From Sphingobacterium alkalisoli (lineage in GTDB: Bacteria; Bacteroidota; Bacteroidia; Sphingobacteriales; Sphingobacteriaceae), in NCBI RefSeq assembly GCF_005049105.1, contig NZ_SUKA01000003.1, forward strand, positions 1 to 64,000: 64,000 nucleotides of DNA, in the 5' to 3' direction. Within the stretch, counting starts at the first letter, position 1. The number at the start of each line of letters is the position of its first letter. The notes under the pieces are model-generated. The model did no database searches. It was not told the origin of the DNA and worked only from the letters and a program-made list of their open reading frames with translations. Both the position numbers and the translations under genes were made by a program. This document shows positions 42,573 to 52,061 of the stretch, one piece after another.

Positions 42573-43346
42573 ATGAACCATTTTTATAGTATACCCACAG
42601 ACTCCTTTGTCCCGCTATCGCATGATAATGCTTATTTGTTCAATCACTATGACAAGTTAGCTAATTTCTTGTCCCTTCATTTAGATAAGAAATATCGACA
42701 TATGCTGGCCAAACCGATAAAAAGCAATTTCGATATCCATTGGTACTCACCTTACGACGAGCTGCTGTCTATTGAATCGTCTGCCGTAAAAGAGAATGCG
42801 CAGCGAGCGTATTGGGATTTCTACACAGCGCTAGAATCTAAGATACTCGAGTTAGGACGGCAAGATAATGACAATACACGGGATTGGGTTTCCCTGTTAA
42901 AAAAAGTTTTCAACCCCGAGAATAATCTGCTGTTTACGAATGGCTCAGATATCAGTATTATTTGGGGATGGAAGTTCGAGAACAATCAGATAGGACGACC
43001 CGATCTATTGCAAAATGGCACTGCGGAGGATGAGAAACTTTCAGAATTAAATGAATTCGAGGCAAATTCGGATCGGGAAAACGACAGGATCAGCGTAAAG
43101 CCCAAAGAAAACACACCGGCCGATGAACCGGCCGTACCTATCGAAGACGATTTTTGGTCGGATAGGGTGGAGCCACCGCCTATGGATCTACCTGCCGAAG
43201 AAGTAGACAACCTGTATGTCAAGCCTCCTTTGAACCATAGCTTTCTGGCTTTCTTAAAATATTTCGCTGGCCGATATTGGTGGTTATTGATCATCCTTTT
43301 GGTCTTGATCGCGTTCGTTTTTATGTACAAATCAGTGACCATTTAA
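42573..43346 (+). CDS. SrfA-like protein, N-terminal part with TM anchor
   Basis: A 257-residue protein. The N-terminal 150 residues match my recollection of SrfA: an IHWYSP-type motif (FDIHWYSPYDELLS), a helix, then LLFTNGSDISIIWGWKF. A Pro/acidic linker leads to one TM segment at the end (WWLLIILLVLIAFVFMY). In enterobacterial SrfA a periplasmic domain follows in the same chain; here that part seems to be the next gene. The cytoplasmic domain would recruit the SrfB/SrfC-like NTPases to the membrane (inference). Confidence 0.65.
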   Translation: MNHFYSIPTDSFVPLSHDNAYLFNHYDKLANFLSLHLDKKYRHMLAKPIKSNFDIHWYSPYDELLSIESSAVKENAQRAYWDFYTALESKILELGRQDNDNTRDWVSLLKKVFNPENNLLFTNGSDISIIWGWKFENNQIGRPDLLQNGTAEDEKLSELNEFEANSDRENDRISVKPKENTPADEPAVPIEDDFWSDRVEPPPMDLPAEEVDNLYVKPPLNHSFLAFLKYFAGRYWWLLIILLVLIAFVFMYKSVTI

Positions 43347-43359
43347 TAATTCTAGATCG

Positions 43360-43848
43360 ATGAATACATTTTTTTATAAAACCTGGTGGCTATACTATCT
43401 TTTATTCTTCCTACTTCTTGGAGTATTGATCTATGCGCTACTATGGCAACCCGTAAAGCGGTCGCATGTACAGGTATTGACGAAACAACTGGAAGATTGT
43501 CGCCAGGCGGCGACGATAGCGGCAACGAAACCTACATTACCTATTACCACCGTCAATTGTAATGCTAAGGTGAATTCTGGGGGACAAGGTTTTACTCGGA
43601 CGAAGCATGTCTTAGGAAATAATTCGGGCACTGTAATCCTTCAGTACGACACGCAACTAGTACCGGATGAACTTAAGCTGATTTACGAAGATAAGGTCGT
43701 GGCTGTAACCGATGGCATGGTTTCAGGTCAGGGCGAACTTAAATGGCACTATGACGTCGATTCCGGTAAACCCAACTACTGCTATGTAGAAGTGTCAGCA
43801 CCCAATGACAATACCGTATGGGAATATATTGTAAACTGTCCAAACTAA
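43360..43848 (+). CDS. SrfA-like periplasmic domain, split gene
   Basis: A 162-residue protein with an N-terminal TM anchor (WWLYYLLFFLLLGVLIYALL) and a periplasmic beta domain bracketed by Cys residues (VNCNAKVNSGGQGFTRTKHV ... PDELKLIYEDKVVAVTDG ... VNCP). The pattern fits the C-terminal domain I associate with SrfA-type proteins. It follows the SrfA-like N-part by 13 nt. The two Cys pairs may form disulfides in the periplasm. Confidence 0.55.
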   Translation: MNTFFYKTWWLYYLLFFLLLGVLIYALLWQPVKRSHVQVLTKQLEDCRQAATIAATKPTLPITTVNCNAKVNSGGQGFTRTKHVLGNNSGTVILQYDTQLVPDELKLIYEDKVVAVTDGMVSGQGELKWHYDVDSGKPNYCYVEVSAPNDNTVWEYIVNCPN

Positions 43849-43853
43849 CTGAT

Positions 43854-44048
43854 ATGCATACTCGATACCCATTTTACTACTATCTGATCTTACTTGTAGC
43901 TTTGATTTTTGCTATGGTGTTTTGGTACAGACTTTTTACGAGCCAACCCATTTTTTTTCATCGGAACGAAGCCGTCCCGGATATCGAGACATTCGTGCCC
44001 GTAGATACAACCCGATCCATCGGGTCTTCAAACCAATTTTCTATATAA
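43854..44048 (+). CDS. 64-residue one-TM protein
   Basis: Begins at ATG 43854, 5 nt after the previous stop. One TM segment (YYYLILLVALIFAMVFWY) and a ~35-residue periplasmic tail (FFHRNEAVPDIETFVPVD). Too short for family assignment, but the tight spacing and same strand support a real gene, perhaps a small subunit of the membrane complex. Confidence 0.6.
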   Translation: MHTRYPFYYYLILLVALIFAMVFWYRLFTSQPIFFHRNEAVPDIETFVPVDTTRSIGSSNQFSI

Positions 44049-44071
44049 TTAACCATAAACATTTAAATCAA

Positions 44072-45046
44072 ATGAAACAGGAGAATTTCTTATTCGTAGA
44101 CATCGTGTCCTCTATCTTCTTATTAATATTATTGATGGTGAATTTCTTAGGTCTGTTGTACATTACTGACGCTAATTTTGGTGTAAGCCTAATCATAAGC
44201 CTGCTTGTCGTTGTATTTTATTACTTCATTTTACAGCTGTTGAAGCGAAGCAAGGAGCGTATGGCTAATAAGAGGTATAAAGACCCCGGCATGTTATTCT
44301 TTTTTATTTTCTTCATTTTTGGAACTGGTAGCTTTCTGCTTTTTACCCACTTGATTAATATTGAGCATAATGTAAAGCCACATATCCAATCCGAAGCGAA
44401 ACAAATTGTATCCGAAGCAAAAGAAGCTTCTGAAAATTACTTTGCACTCGCATCCGACGCTATGCAGACCTTTGAGTCTAATTTCAAGCGCAAGCTGCAA
44501 GCGTATAAACAAACACGGAGTAATATTCTTTGGGATGAGCTTAGCAACGAACCCTATAAGCTACCAGAAGCCATATTAAAGAGTCCCTCCAACGCGATCG
44601 ATATAGCAGAAAGCAGTAATGCAATCTTACAGGCACATCGCTCCAAGATTGCGCTAAACAAAAAAAATATTGATAGCCTTCAGGTTCAGCAAGTCGCGAG
44701 TAGTACCGCGCCTATCCTTTACTGGGATAGGTTGAACGTCATGAAATCATACCTTAAGATGAATCAAGCATTAGAGGAGACAGAAGTATACATTAATGCA
44801 CGAATTAAAGAGCTTCCCGTTCAGAAGGAGCAGATCACAATGGTCCAGCGGAATGCGTCTCTGCCGTTAGATCATCCCGTTCGATTAGCGCAATTGCATA
44901 AACCCGATTATCTGGTTCCCGCAGTTATTGTATTGATCATGCATCTGTTTATCCTTATTCCCTTCTTTACGCATAAGATTAGAATCTACCCGAGATTATC
45001 CGAAGGAGATAGTAACCATGCCCGCAAAGGCACAATAGAATTATAG
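44072..45046 (+). CDS. four-TM inner-membrane protein with helical periplasmic domain
   Basis: 324 residues from ATG 44072. Three TM segments near the N-terminus (IVSSIFLLILLMVNFLGLLY; VSLIISLLVVVFYYFILQLL; LFFFIFFIFGTGSFLLFTHL), a ~180-residue helical domain (KQIVSEAKEASENYFALASD ...), and one C-terminal TM (LVPAVIVLIMHLFILIPFF). The coiled domain between TM3 and TM4 would be on one side of the membrane, perhaps forming a stalk. No family recognised. Confidence 0.65.
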   Translation: MKQENFLFVDIVSSIFLLILLMVNFLGLLYITDANFGVSLIISLLVVVFYYFILQLLKRSKERMANKRYKDPGMLFFFIFFIFGTGSFLLFTHLINIEHNVKPHIQSEAKQIVSEAKEASENYFALASDAMQTFESNFKRKLQAYKQTRSNILWDELSNEPYKLPEAILKSPSNAIDIAESSNAILQAHRSKIALNKKNIDSLQVQQVASSTAPILYWDRLNVMKSYLKMNQALEETEVYINARIKELPVQKEQITMVQRNASLPLDHPVRLAQLHKPDYLVPAVIVLIMHLFILIPFFTHKIRIYPRLSEGDSNHARKGTIEL

Positions 45047-45051
45047 ATATT

Positions 45052-46323
45052 ATGGATAGACACGAAAAGCAAATCATTTTATTGAACTGTAACGATATTC
45101 CAGTCGAGGCGCTGGATCAGTATATCTCGAACCGGGTGTTCGAGATCAAAGAGTTTGAATCGCACCGCTTATCAGCGGACAAGTTAAAAGAACTACGGCG
45201 TCTCGCTGATATTAGAAGTGGCGTATTACAGGATGAACCTACGGTCGCTACTTTATCAGCAACCCCAGCTTTACCGGATAAACCCAAAGCTACTCCAGTG
45301 GCACCAACTCCTATTGAGAAAATTTTAAATGGGGAGCTAAGTCTACAGGAAATCGATTTTCTGTTAAAGGAACGTAAGTTGTCTTTTGAAGACCTAGAGA
45401 CGGGAGGAGTATTGCAAAAAGCGATTAACTCAATAAAATATTTTAATACTAAGAAGGGTATTTCAAAATTTTACAATATAACAGATCTGGCTCCCATGGA
45501 GGAAGGTCGTACCGATGTATATATGGTAGGTATGGCTGCTTCCGGAAAATCAACTATGTTAGCCGGTATGTTTAAGTATGCGGATGACAATGCTGTTTTC
45601 ATTCCGGACACCTACAACCAAGAAGGTAATACCTACATGGGCCAGTTAAAGCGGGATCTTGATTACGGCGTACTTCCCATGGGTACGGTAAAAGGGAGTT
45701 ACAATTACATAGCTACGTCATTCAAAGACCAAAAGGGTACGAAGCATCCTTTTAATATTGTCGAAGTACCCGGTGAGAATTATGCTAGGATGTTTTCAGA
45801 GGGGATAAAGAGTGAGACGGAATACATCAAGGGTTTTGTTAATTACATCAAGAATAAGAACAAGAAGATTTTGGTTTTCGTGATTGACGTAATTGCCGAA
45901 ATCGAAAAATTCACCAATCCGGAACACTTTAATGCGCTTGATCAAAGTATAGCCTATAATAATATATTGGCTATGTTTCGCGACCATAGAATATTGGATC
46001 GCACGGATGCGATCTATTTTGTGGTCAACAAGTTTGACGCGCTAAAGAAAGACCGATATTTATTTGATGAGCGTCCAGATGAAGAGCTAGCACTTGAATT
46101 TCTTGAGCAAAATTTTTCATCCCTTTTGGCTGCTTGTAAAGACGCGAGGGAAAGAGCCCGGAACAAGTTTAAAATTAAAGCGTTGCCATTTTCTATTGGA
46201 GACGTAGTTAATGAAAAGATTCTTTTGGAATACAAGGGTGATCATGCAAAGGTTTTGGTAAACAATCTGTTGGAAGACAGTTTTGTGGTAAGCGGCGGAG
46301 CATTTTGGAAATTTAGATTTTAA
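45052..46323 (+). CDS. second P-loop GTPase
   Basis: A 423-residue protein. P-loop GMAASGKS (160-167), a VEVPGE G3-like motif and a G4 motif NKFD (326-329) identify a TRAFAC-like GTPase. The N-terminal ~150 residues include a short helical domain and a Pro-rich linker. In operon order it lies between two membrane proteins. It is 5 nt after the preceding stop. A regulatory or energising role for the trans-envelope complex is inferred. Confidence 0.7.
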   Translation: MDRHEKQIILLNCNDIPVEALDQYISNRVFEIKEFESHRLSADKLKELRRLADIRSGVLQDEPTVATLSATPALPDKPKATPVAPTPIEKILNGELSLQEIDFLLKERKLSFEDLETGGVLQKAINSIKYFNTKKGISKFYNITDLAPMEEGRTDVYMVGMAASGKSTMLAGMFKYADDNAVFIPDTYNQEGNTYMGQLKRDLDYGVLPMGTVKGSYNYIATSFKDQKGTKHPFNIVEVPGENYARMFSEGIKSETEYIKGFVNYIKNKNKKILVFVIDVIAEIEKFTNPEHFNALDQSIAYNNILAMFRDHRILDRTDAIYFVVNKFDALKKDRYLFDERPDEELALEFLEQNFSSLLAACKDARERARNKFKIKALPFSIGDVVNEKILLEYKGDHAKVLVNNLLEDSFVVSGGAFWKFRF

Positions 46324-46328
46324 TATAG

Positions 46329-47741
46329 ATGAATACTATAAAATTAATTATACAGCGTACATTGAATGGATTAGACATCGACTACACATCCGAACCCATC
46401 AATGAAAGAGAGTTTGAAGCAAGCGGAATCCTCTACGATGAGCGGAAGGAAATCAATCAATTAGATTGTAGCGTGGTGCTTTCCATCACCAATACAGCGG
46501 AATCCAAAGTATATTCGTACATCAATAATCGCGTATTGGATGTTTCCAAACGAAAGGGCTTTTATGCCATTCGATTGATAGTTCCTCGGAATGTGCGAAT
46601 ACCCCATGTATATAAGGTATTGCAAAAGATTGCTCAAAACTATGATCAACATCTCGAGAGTAATACCATCAACGCATTAAATTATGATGGTATCTTACAA
46701 GAACTCAATGCTAATACTCAGCCGCTAGGCATGCTCTTAGGTAACACTATCTATAAAGTAACTTGCTATACCTTTATCGATTTTGCGGAGCAAAGCGATA
46801 GCGTACTCAATAGTTTTAAACTCGAACTATTTCACAAAACCTATTTGTTAGACGAAATCGATAAAGATAGTGAGTCATCTTTGAGGGACGCAGGTATGAA
46901 GGATTTTAAGGCTATGTATGGCCATATTAAAGACATAACTATCGAAAACCCGGAGAGTGTTTTGAGCGGATTATGGATAAATGATATCCGTTTGGACTAT
47001 AGCCAAATCAAAACAAGTACCTTCAAGCTCGCATGTTTGAGTACGGATCAAATTCATTATACCTCTATTTTAAATAACAATAAAAAAACACTTCTATCCA
47101 ACAATCATTTAGTGTTACAGAGGCCACAGCCTGCCCCTAGACCAACATATAAGCATCGCTCATCGCGCGGTTCTTCATCATCTGGACCTTATTGGCTCGC
47201 TTTGTTAGCGCTAGTGGTAGGGGTTGCAGGCGGTTATTTTGGCGGTCAATATTTCGATTTTCCGTATTTCAAAAGAACTGTTTTAAAACCAGCAGAGGTT
47301 TTGGTACAGGAACCGACTCATCACTTCCATTTAACAATCAATAATAGCAACAGTAACGCCTTTTTATTGGAGACGGATACTGCAGCAAGCGATACCCTAA
47401 ATAAATATTATTTCAAATACGATCCAAAGCAGCCGACATGGCGACTCGTACAAAAGGATAAGGGGGCGAATGAAAAAGAACTCACAAGAACTGAACTAAA
47501 TTCTTTGTTAAAAAATGACACTGGAATGGTCGATTTATTCATTGAGGAGCTGAAACGGTTTTCTGCTATTTCCGTGAAAGATAGTTTGCCAAGCGGTCTA
47601 CCGAAGGTTACTAGGCAAAGCGAGAAAAAGTCTGGCACAGAAAGCACTTCGTACGAAAAAGCAGCTTCGACTACCAAGAATGGTGTCGAGTCCAAAGGTG
47701 CTGTAAATAATAAGACTACAAATACTAGCCCTGAAGCATGA
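46329..47741 (+). CDS. bitopic membrane protein
   Basis: A 470-residue protein. About 280 cytoplasmic residues (beta/alpha, ISNRVLDV-like strands), a basic stretch rich in Ser (SSRGSSSSGPYW), one TM (LALLALVVGVAGGYFGGQYF) and a ~150-residue periplasmic tail (HHFHLTINNSNSNAFLLETD ... ). Overlaps the next gene by 4 nt (ATGA). Family unknown; a linker between cytoplasmic GTPases and the periplasm is plausible. Confidence 0.6.
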   Translation: MNTIKLIIQRTLNGLDIDYTSEPINEREFEASGILYDERKEINQLDCSVVLSITNTAESKVYSYINNRVLDVSKRKGFYAIRLIVPRNVRIPHVYKVLQKIAQNYDQHLESNTINALNYDGILQELNANTQPLGMLLGNTIYKVTCYTFIDFAEQSDSVLNSFKLELFHKTYLLDEIDKDSESSLRDAGMKDFKAMYGHIKDITIENPESVLSGLWINDIRLDYSQIKTSTFKLACLSTDQIHYTSILNNNKKTLLSNNHLVLQRPQPAPRPTYKHRSSRGSSSSGPYWLALLALVVGVAGGYFGGQYFDFPYFKRTVLKPAEVLVQEPTHHFHLTINNSNSNAFLLETDTAASDTLNKYYFKYDPKQPTWRLVQKDKGANEKELTRTELNSLLKNDTGMVDLFIEELKRFSAISVKDSLPSGLPKVTRQSEKKSGTESTSYEKAASTTKNGVESKGAVNNKTTNTSPEA

Positions 47742-48424
47742 AAATGAAATCAATACTGAATAGCAAATACAGGACTTTTTACTTTTTAGTAGGAACAGTC
47801 AGCGTTGGGCTCCTAATCATATTCATGATGTACGTTAGCCAGTCAATACATACTCCACCAATTAAGGAGACAGGTACAATTGCTACCGGTGTACATAGTG
47901 GATTGGAGGCTAAGATCGATAATATGGATATGAAGAGTTTCAGTCCCAGTTTGTACAATGTCTTATTGATCGAGATCAACACAGGATACGATCAGAACCT
48001 GTTCAATGCAGATATAAAAAAGATGTTGGTTGAGCAATTAGATACACGTTATCAAGATCTTGCCTATCAAAAGTTACAGGTATTGATGGCCGCTACTTCA
48101 TTGGATTATGGACAGATCAATACACTTGTACAACATTTGGAAAGTACATTTGGTACCAACAAACGCCTCTCCACCATCAAGTCAAATCTTAAAACGATAA
48201 CATACTATTCCAGCACCTTACCGCAGAAAGTTAACTCATTTATTGCTTTAGGATACGGTGGGTTCAATGAAGAAAAATACAGTATGCTCAAAAAGGAACT
48301 GAATGCTGTTCCATCCGACGTAAGAAAACGAAAATCCGTCAGTAACCATGTCGCTCAATCACTTCAGAAGTTACATCTACATTATGAAGGTTATGCGGAG
48401 TGGTATAGAACTGTTATGCAGTAG
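47738..48424 (+). CDS. N-anchored periplasmic helical protein
   Basis: A 228-residue protein: TM anchor (FYFLVGTVSVGLLIIFMMYV), then a helical periplasmic domain (IKKMLVEQLDTRYQDLAYQK ... LNAVPSDVRKRKSVSNHVAQ). Translationally coupled to the previous gene. It may bridge inner membrane and outer-membrane parts. Family unknown. Confidence 0.6.
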   Translation: MKMKSILNSKYRTFYFLVGTVSVGLLIIFMMYVSQSIHTPPIKETGTIATGVHSGLEAKIDNMDMKSFSPSLYNVLLIEINTGYDQNLFNADIKKMLVEQLDTRYQDLAYQKLQVLMAATSLDYGQINTLVQHLESTFGTNKRLSTIKSNLKTITYYSSTLPQKVNSFIALGYGGFNEEKYSMLKKELNAVPSDVRKRKSVSNHVAQSLQKLHLHYEGYAEWYRTVMQ

Positions 48425-48472
48425 TCACGAATAAAACCTGATCCGAATAGTCCATACATACATTAATGAGAA

Positions 48473-50065
48473 ATGAGAATATTACTTTTAATAATTTGTA
48501 GTCTGCTGATATCAACTTTTTTATCGGCACAAACTTCCCCGTCGTCGCACGATCGGATCATTAGACAAGCGGCAGATCATGTTGGCACAGGCCAGTATGA
48601 GGCAGCGCTATCTGCACTAGCACAGCTCGAGGGTCAGAAGAGACAAGCGGTGATAGATGAGCGTTTTTATTACTTTTCAATCAAAGCCCGTTACCAGGTC
48701 CTTATAGGCTACGAAAACCAGGGGTACGATAACATCCAAGCAATACGCACATTATCAAAACAGTATCTAGAAAAATTTAAAACAGGGAAGCGTGCGGAGA
48801 TCACCGACATATCTGACAATCTAGACCTTCACTATCCGAAGACCCGTTCGGACTATGATGATTGGCTAACCGAACAACATCGCTTAGCTTTTCAACGTAG
48901 GCAGGCAGATGCTTTGGCTACTTTGGAGAGATCATACCATACTCATGAATATGAAGCGGTACTGAAACGTGTTGCCGATGCGAGACAGGATGGGATTGGC
49001 TCGCACCAATTTGATTACTATGAGATTCTTGCCAAGAATGAGCTGTTCAAATTGACTAACAGAAAAGATTTTCGTGCTATCGAAGAGTTGCATCTCTTAT
49101 CAGAGACGTACTTAAATGAGAATACTCTCGATGATGAAGCGCGTCGTACTGTAGAGGAGATAGTCCAAAAATATCCGAAAACGCTTGAAGATTTCCAAAC
49201 CATGTTGGAATCAGAGCGCTTGGCCGCAATAGAAAGGTCAAGAGGAGAAAAGTTGGGAAAGCTACAATCTGATTACTACCGTGGACATTATACGATCGTT
49301 ATGCAGGCCACTGATACGTTCGAGCCGAAGTCCGAGATGGCAGCGTCTTTTGCATTTTTTCAAGCGATGTCTGCCTATAAGCAGTTGCTTGATCAAAAAG
49401 ATACCTATTACAGTAAGATCGCTGCACCCGATGTCAGTAAGGTGAGGACAGACTTAGTCGCTTATCAAGAATTTTATGGCGTTACCCAACCTGAAAATCG
49501 ACGGCATATTGATATGGCACTTGCAGATCTCAATAGAAATTTTGGCGCAAATGACCAGCAATTCAATAGGCTGAAAAAATCTTCGCTTGCTCAGCGCGAA
49601 AAAGCCATCAGAAGAGCTAAACGTCGTATGTTCTTTAGTGTAGGTTATGAGTATGGAGAGATCGCTCCTTATGGATTGCGATTTGAAGTAGGAGGGCGAG
49701 CCATAGGCCTTTTTACCACAGTGCGTACTTCGTTGGTAAACTCGCAAGATGTACAAACCACGTATGGTGCTGTTCCCAACAAGAATGAAGTGATTGCAGG
49801 GCCTAATGTGAAACTGGCCAGCTGGTTATTTTGGAATATAGGTGCCGGATACGGATATTTCTTCCACAACTATCGTGACGATTACCGAGATCTAAGTGGC
49901 GTGAAGAAATCTAGTTATATATCTGGATATACCGGTGTCACACTTCGCACAGGATCTGTCTTCAACTTTATTGGAGGCGCATCTTTTATGGATATCAACA
50001 AGAAATATACAGATCAGTTTACCAAACCCGAATATACCATCGGAATTACCTTTAACCTTAAATAG
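48473..50065 (+). CDS. outer-membrane barrel protein with helical periplasmic part
   Basis: A 530-residue exported protein. Signal peptide (ILLLIICSLLISTFLSAQ), then ~370 residues of TPR-like helical repeats in which HRLAFQRRQADALATLERSY-type units recur, then a ~140-residue beta-rich end with aromatic alternation (FFSVGYEYGEIAPYGLRFEV ... YTIGITFNLK). The end looks like an 8-stranded outer-membrane barrel. So it would span periplasm and outer membrane. It ends 1 nt before the next gene. Confidence 0.75.
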   Translation: MRILLLIICSLLISTFLSAQTSPSSHDRIIRQAADHVGTGQYEAALSALAQLEGQKRQAVIDERFYYFSIKARYQVLIGYENQGYDNIQAIRTLSKQYLEKFKTGKRAEITDISDNLDLHYPKTRSDYDDWLTEQHRLAFQRRQADALATLERSYHTHEYEAVLKRVADARQDGIGSHQFDYYEILAKNELFKLTNRKDFRAIEELHLLSETYLNENTLDDEARRTVEEIVQKYPKTLEDFQTMLESERLAAIERSRGEKLGKLQSDYYRGHYTIVMQATDTFEPKSEMAASFAFFQAMSAYKQLLDQKDTYYSKIAAPDVSKVRTDLVAYQEFYGVTQPENRRHIDMALADLNRNFGANDQQFNRLKKSSLAQREKAIRRAKRRMFFSVGYEYGEIAPYGLRFEVGGRAIGLFTTVRTSLVNSQDVQTTYGAVPNKNEVIAGPNVKLASWLFWNIGAGYGYFFHNYRDDYRDLSGVKKSSYISGYTGVTLRTGSVFNFIGGASFMDINKKYTDQFTKPEYTIGITFNLK

Positions 50066-50066
50066 C

Positions 50067-51983
50067 ATGTTTTCCTACCTTAAGCCAATTAGCCTACTTG
50101 TGCTATTAACTCTTCTATTAGCCTGTGAGAAGGGGTCAGAGTTCAGTTACGAACATGAAAATGTTCAAGCAGTGACAAGTCATCAGCCAACCGACTTCGA
50201 TCGGAATACCGCGATACTTTTGGGCCAAGTAAATACCGTGAACAAATCGAAGTTGAGCGAAGTGGGTTTCGAATACGGTATTTCTGATCGACCTGAGTCT
50301 CTGACCATGTACGTGAATCGCCATGATAAGAGTGATACCGGTATGTTTTCAATAGAAATTGCCGAGCTCACTCCTAGTACACAATATTATTACCGGGCTT
50401 ACGCAAAGAATGCGCATGGTACAGCCTATGGTAAAACTTTGTTTTTTTCTACACTGCAAGGAACTGCTGCGTCGTTGACTACTGGCGAAGCGACAGAAAT
50501 CACTCGCTCATCAGCATCCATCTCTGGTCTTGTAACTGATCATGGAGGGTACAAGGTGACCAGAAAGGGGATCTGCTATAGCAATACGACCAGTACGCCG
50601 ACCATCAACAATACAGTCGTTGATTTTCAAGGAGAGGGTACGAGCTTCCATATCATGTTAGCCGATCTTCAGGCGGGCAAGCGATACTACGCCCGGGCAT
50701 ACGCAGTCACTAGCATGGGTACAGCATACGGTAATTCTGTATCTTTTACCACAAGCCCAGCCATTCTTGCGACAGGATTGTCAACCACTTATCCTACAAA
50801 TATTACCGCTAGTTCTATGATCATAAGCGGGCAGATACTTCAGGATAACAATTCGGCTATTACCGCTCGTGGATTTTGTTATAGCAGAACGACAAATGTT
50901 CCAACTATTACAAATGCTACCATTTCTCAAGCAGGCAGTGGAAAAGGAAGCTTTTCGAGTACATTGACCAATCTAACGGCTAGTACTATGTATTACATCC
51001 GATCTTTCGCAACCAATAGCGCAGGTACTGCATATGGTAATCTCGTGAGCGTTAGGACTGGTCTTCCAAATTTGCCTTCTTCGATCCTTGTAACTAATGT
51101 ATTTTCAGTCACAACGAATTCAGCAGTATGCCACAGTACCATCGGAAATGCAGGCGGTGGTACAATCAGCGCAAGAGGGATATGCTTTAGCAGGACTACA
51201 ACGCAGCCGACAATAACAAACGGGACAGTAATCACTTCGGGTACGGGAACTGGTTCCTATAGCACATCGATCAATAGTTTAGATCCCGCTACTACGTATT
51301 ACGTACGCGCGTATGCAACCAATGAAGCCGGTACGTCCTACAGTAACGCTTATACCTTTAGCACTGCTAAACCCAATCTTCCTTCGGGAATAAGTGCATA
51401 TGCGGCAAATTCGATTACACTAACCTCAGCGTCAATATCTGGGTTTGTCTCTAATGCTGGCGGAGGAATCATAAAACAACGTGGTATTGTTGTCAGTAGT
51501 ACTACAAGCACACCGACTGTAGGGAATGGTGTGGTCTTTAGTTCAGGAGGGGGGACAGGCTCATTTCAAGTAGCCGTTGGGGGATTGAATGCCTCTACTT
51601 CCTATTATTACCGAGCCTATGCGACGAATGAAGCTGGAACCAGCTACAGCTCTACGCAACGGTTCACTACCTCCTCGGCATCTGCACCAGGGGGTGTGGT
51701 CACGAGTTCTGCTCGTGCATTATCATCCACTACCGCTTTATTAAAAGGAAGTATTGGCACAGATGGTGGAGCGACGATTACCAGTAGAGGATTTGTCTAT
51801 AGTTCAGCGACTACAAATCCCACACTAAATTATGGCACACGTGTGCAGGTCGGTAACGGCACCGGTAGTTTCGAAGTCAATATAAGCAGTTTGAAGCGCA
51901 ATACCACATATTATGTTAGGAGCTATGCGACCAATAGCAGGGGGACATCTTATAGTACAGTCCTTGCATTGAGGACACCGTAG
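50067..51983 (+). CDS. surface lipoprotein with FN3-like repeats
   Basis: 638 residues from ATG 50067 (a longer frame from 49935 overlaps the previous gene and is not used). Lipoprotein signal (LLVLLTLLLAC), then six ~95-residue FN3-like repeats, each with a G[FI]CYS.TT..PT core, a GxGSF strand and a YY.RAYATN..GT.Y motif. Such repeats are typical of surface-exposed Bacteroidota lipoproteins and adhesins. As the last gene of the operon it is probably the outer tip or a target-binding part. A bidirectional terminator follows. Confidence 0.8.
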   Translation: MFSYLKPISLLVLLTLLLACEKGSEFSYEHENVQAVTSHQPTDFDRNTAILLGQVNTVNKSKLSEVGFEYGISDRPESLTMYVNRHDKSDTGMFSIEIAELTPSTQYYYRAYAKNAHGTAYGKTLFFSTLQGTAASLTTGEATEITRSSASISGLVTDHGGYKVTRKGICYSNTTSTPTINNTVVDFQGEGTSFHIMLADLQAGKRYYARAYAVTSMGTAYGNSVSFTTSPAILATGLSTTYPTNITASSMIISGQILQDNNSAITARGFCYSRTTNVPTITNATISQAGSGKGSFSSTLTNLTASTMYYIRSFATNSAGTAYGNLVSVRTGLPNLPSSILVTNVFSVTTNSAVCHSTIGNAGGGTISARGICFSRTTTQPTITNGTVITSGTGTGSYSTSINSLDPATTYYVRAYATNEAGTSYSNAYTFSTAKPNLPSGISAYAANSITLTSASISGFVSNAGGGIIKQRGIVVSSTTSTPTVGNGVVFSSGGGTGSFQVAVGGLNASTSYYYRAYATNEAGTSYSSTQRFTTSSASAPGGVVTSSARALSSTTALLKGSIGTDGGATITSRGFVYSSATTNPTLNYGTRVQVGNGTGSFEVNISSLKRNTTYYVRSYATNSRGTSYSTVLALRTP

Positions 51984-52001
51984 CGTCTCTCAGACTTTGA
52001 T

Positions 52002-52049
52002 AAACAACAAAAGCTCTAGGTGCTATGTACCTAAAGCTTTTTGTTGTTT
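52002..52049. terminator. bidirectional terminator
   Basis: AAACAACAAAAGCT and AGCTTTTTGTTGTTT form a long stem with an inner TAGGT/ACCTA pair. Lies between convergent genes, so it can end both transcripts. Confidence 0.85.
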
Positions 52050-52061
52050 ATCTGTAGATAG

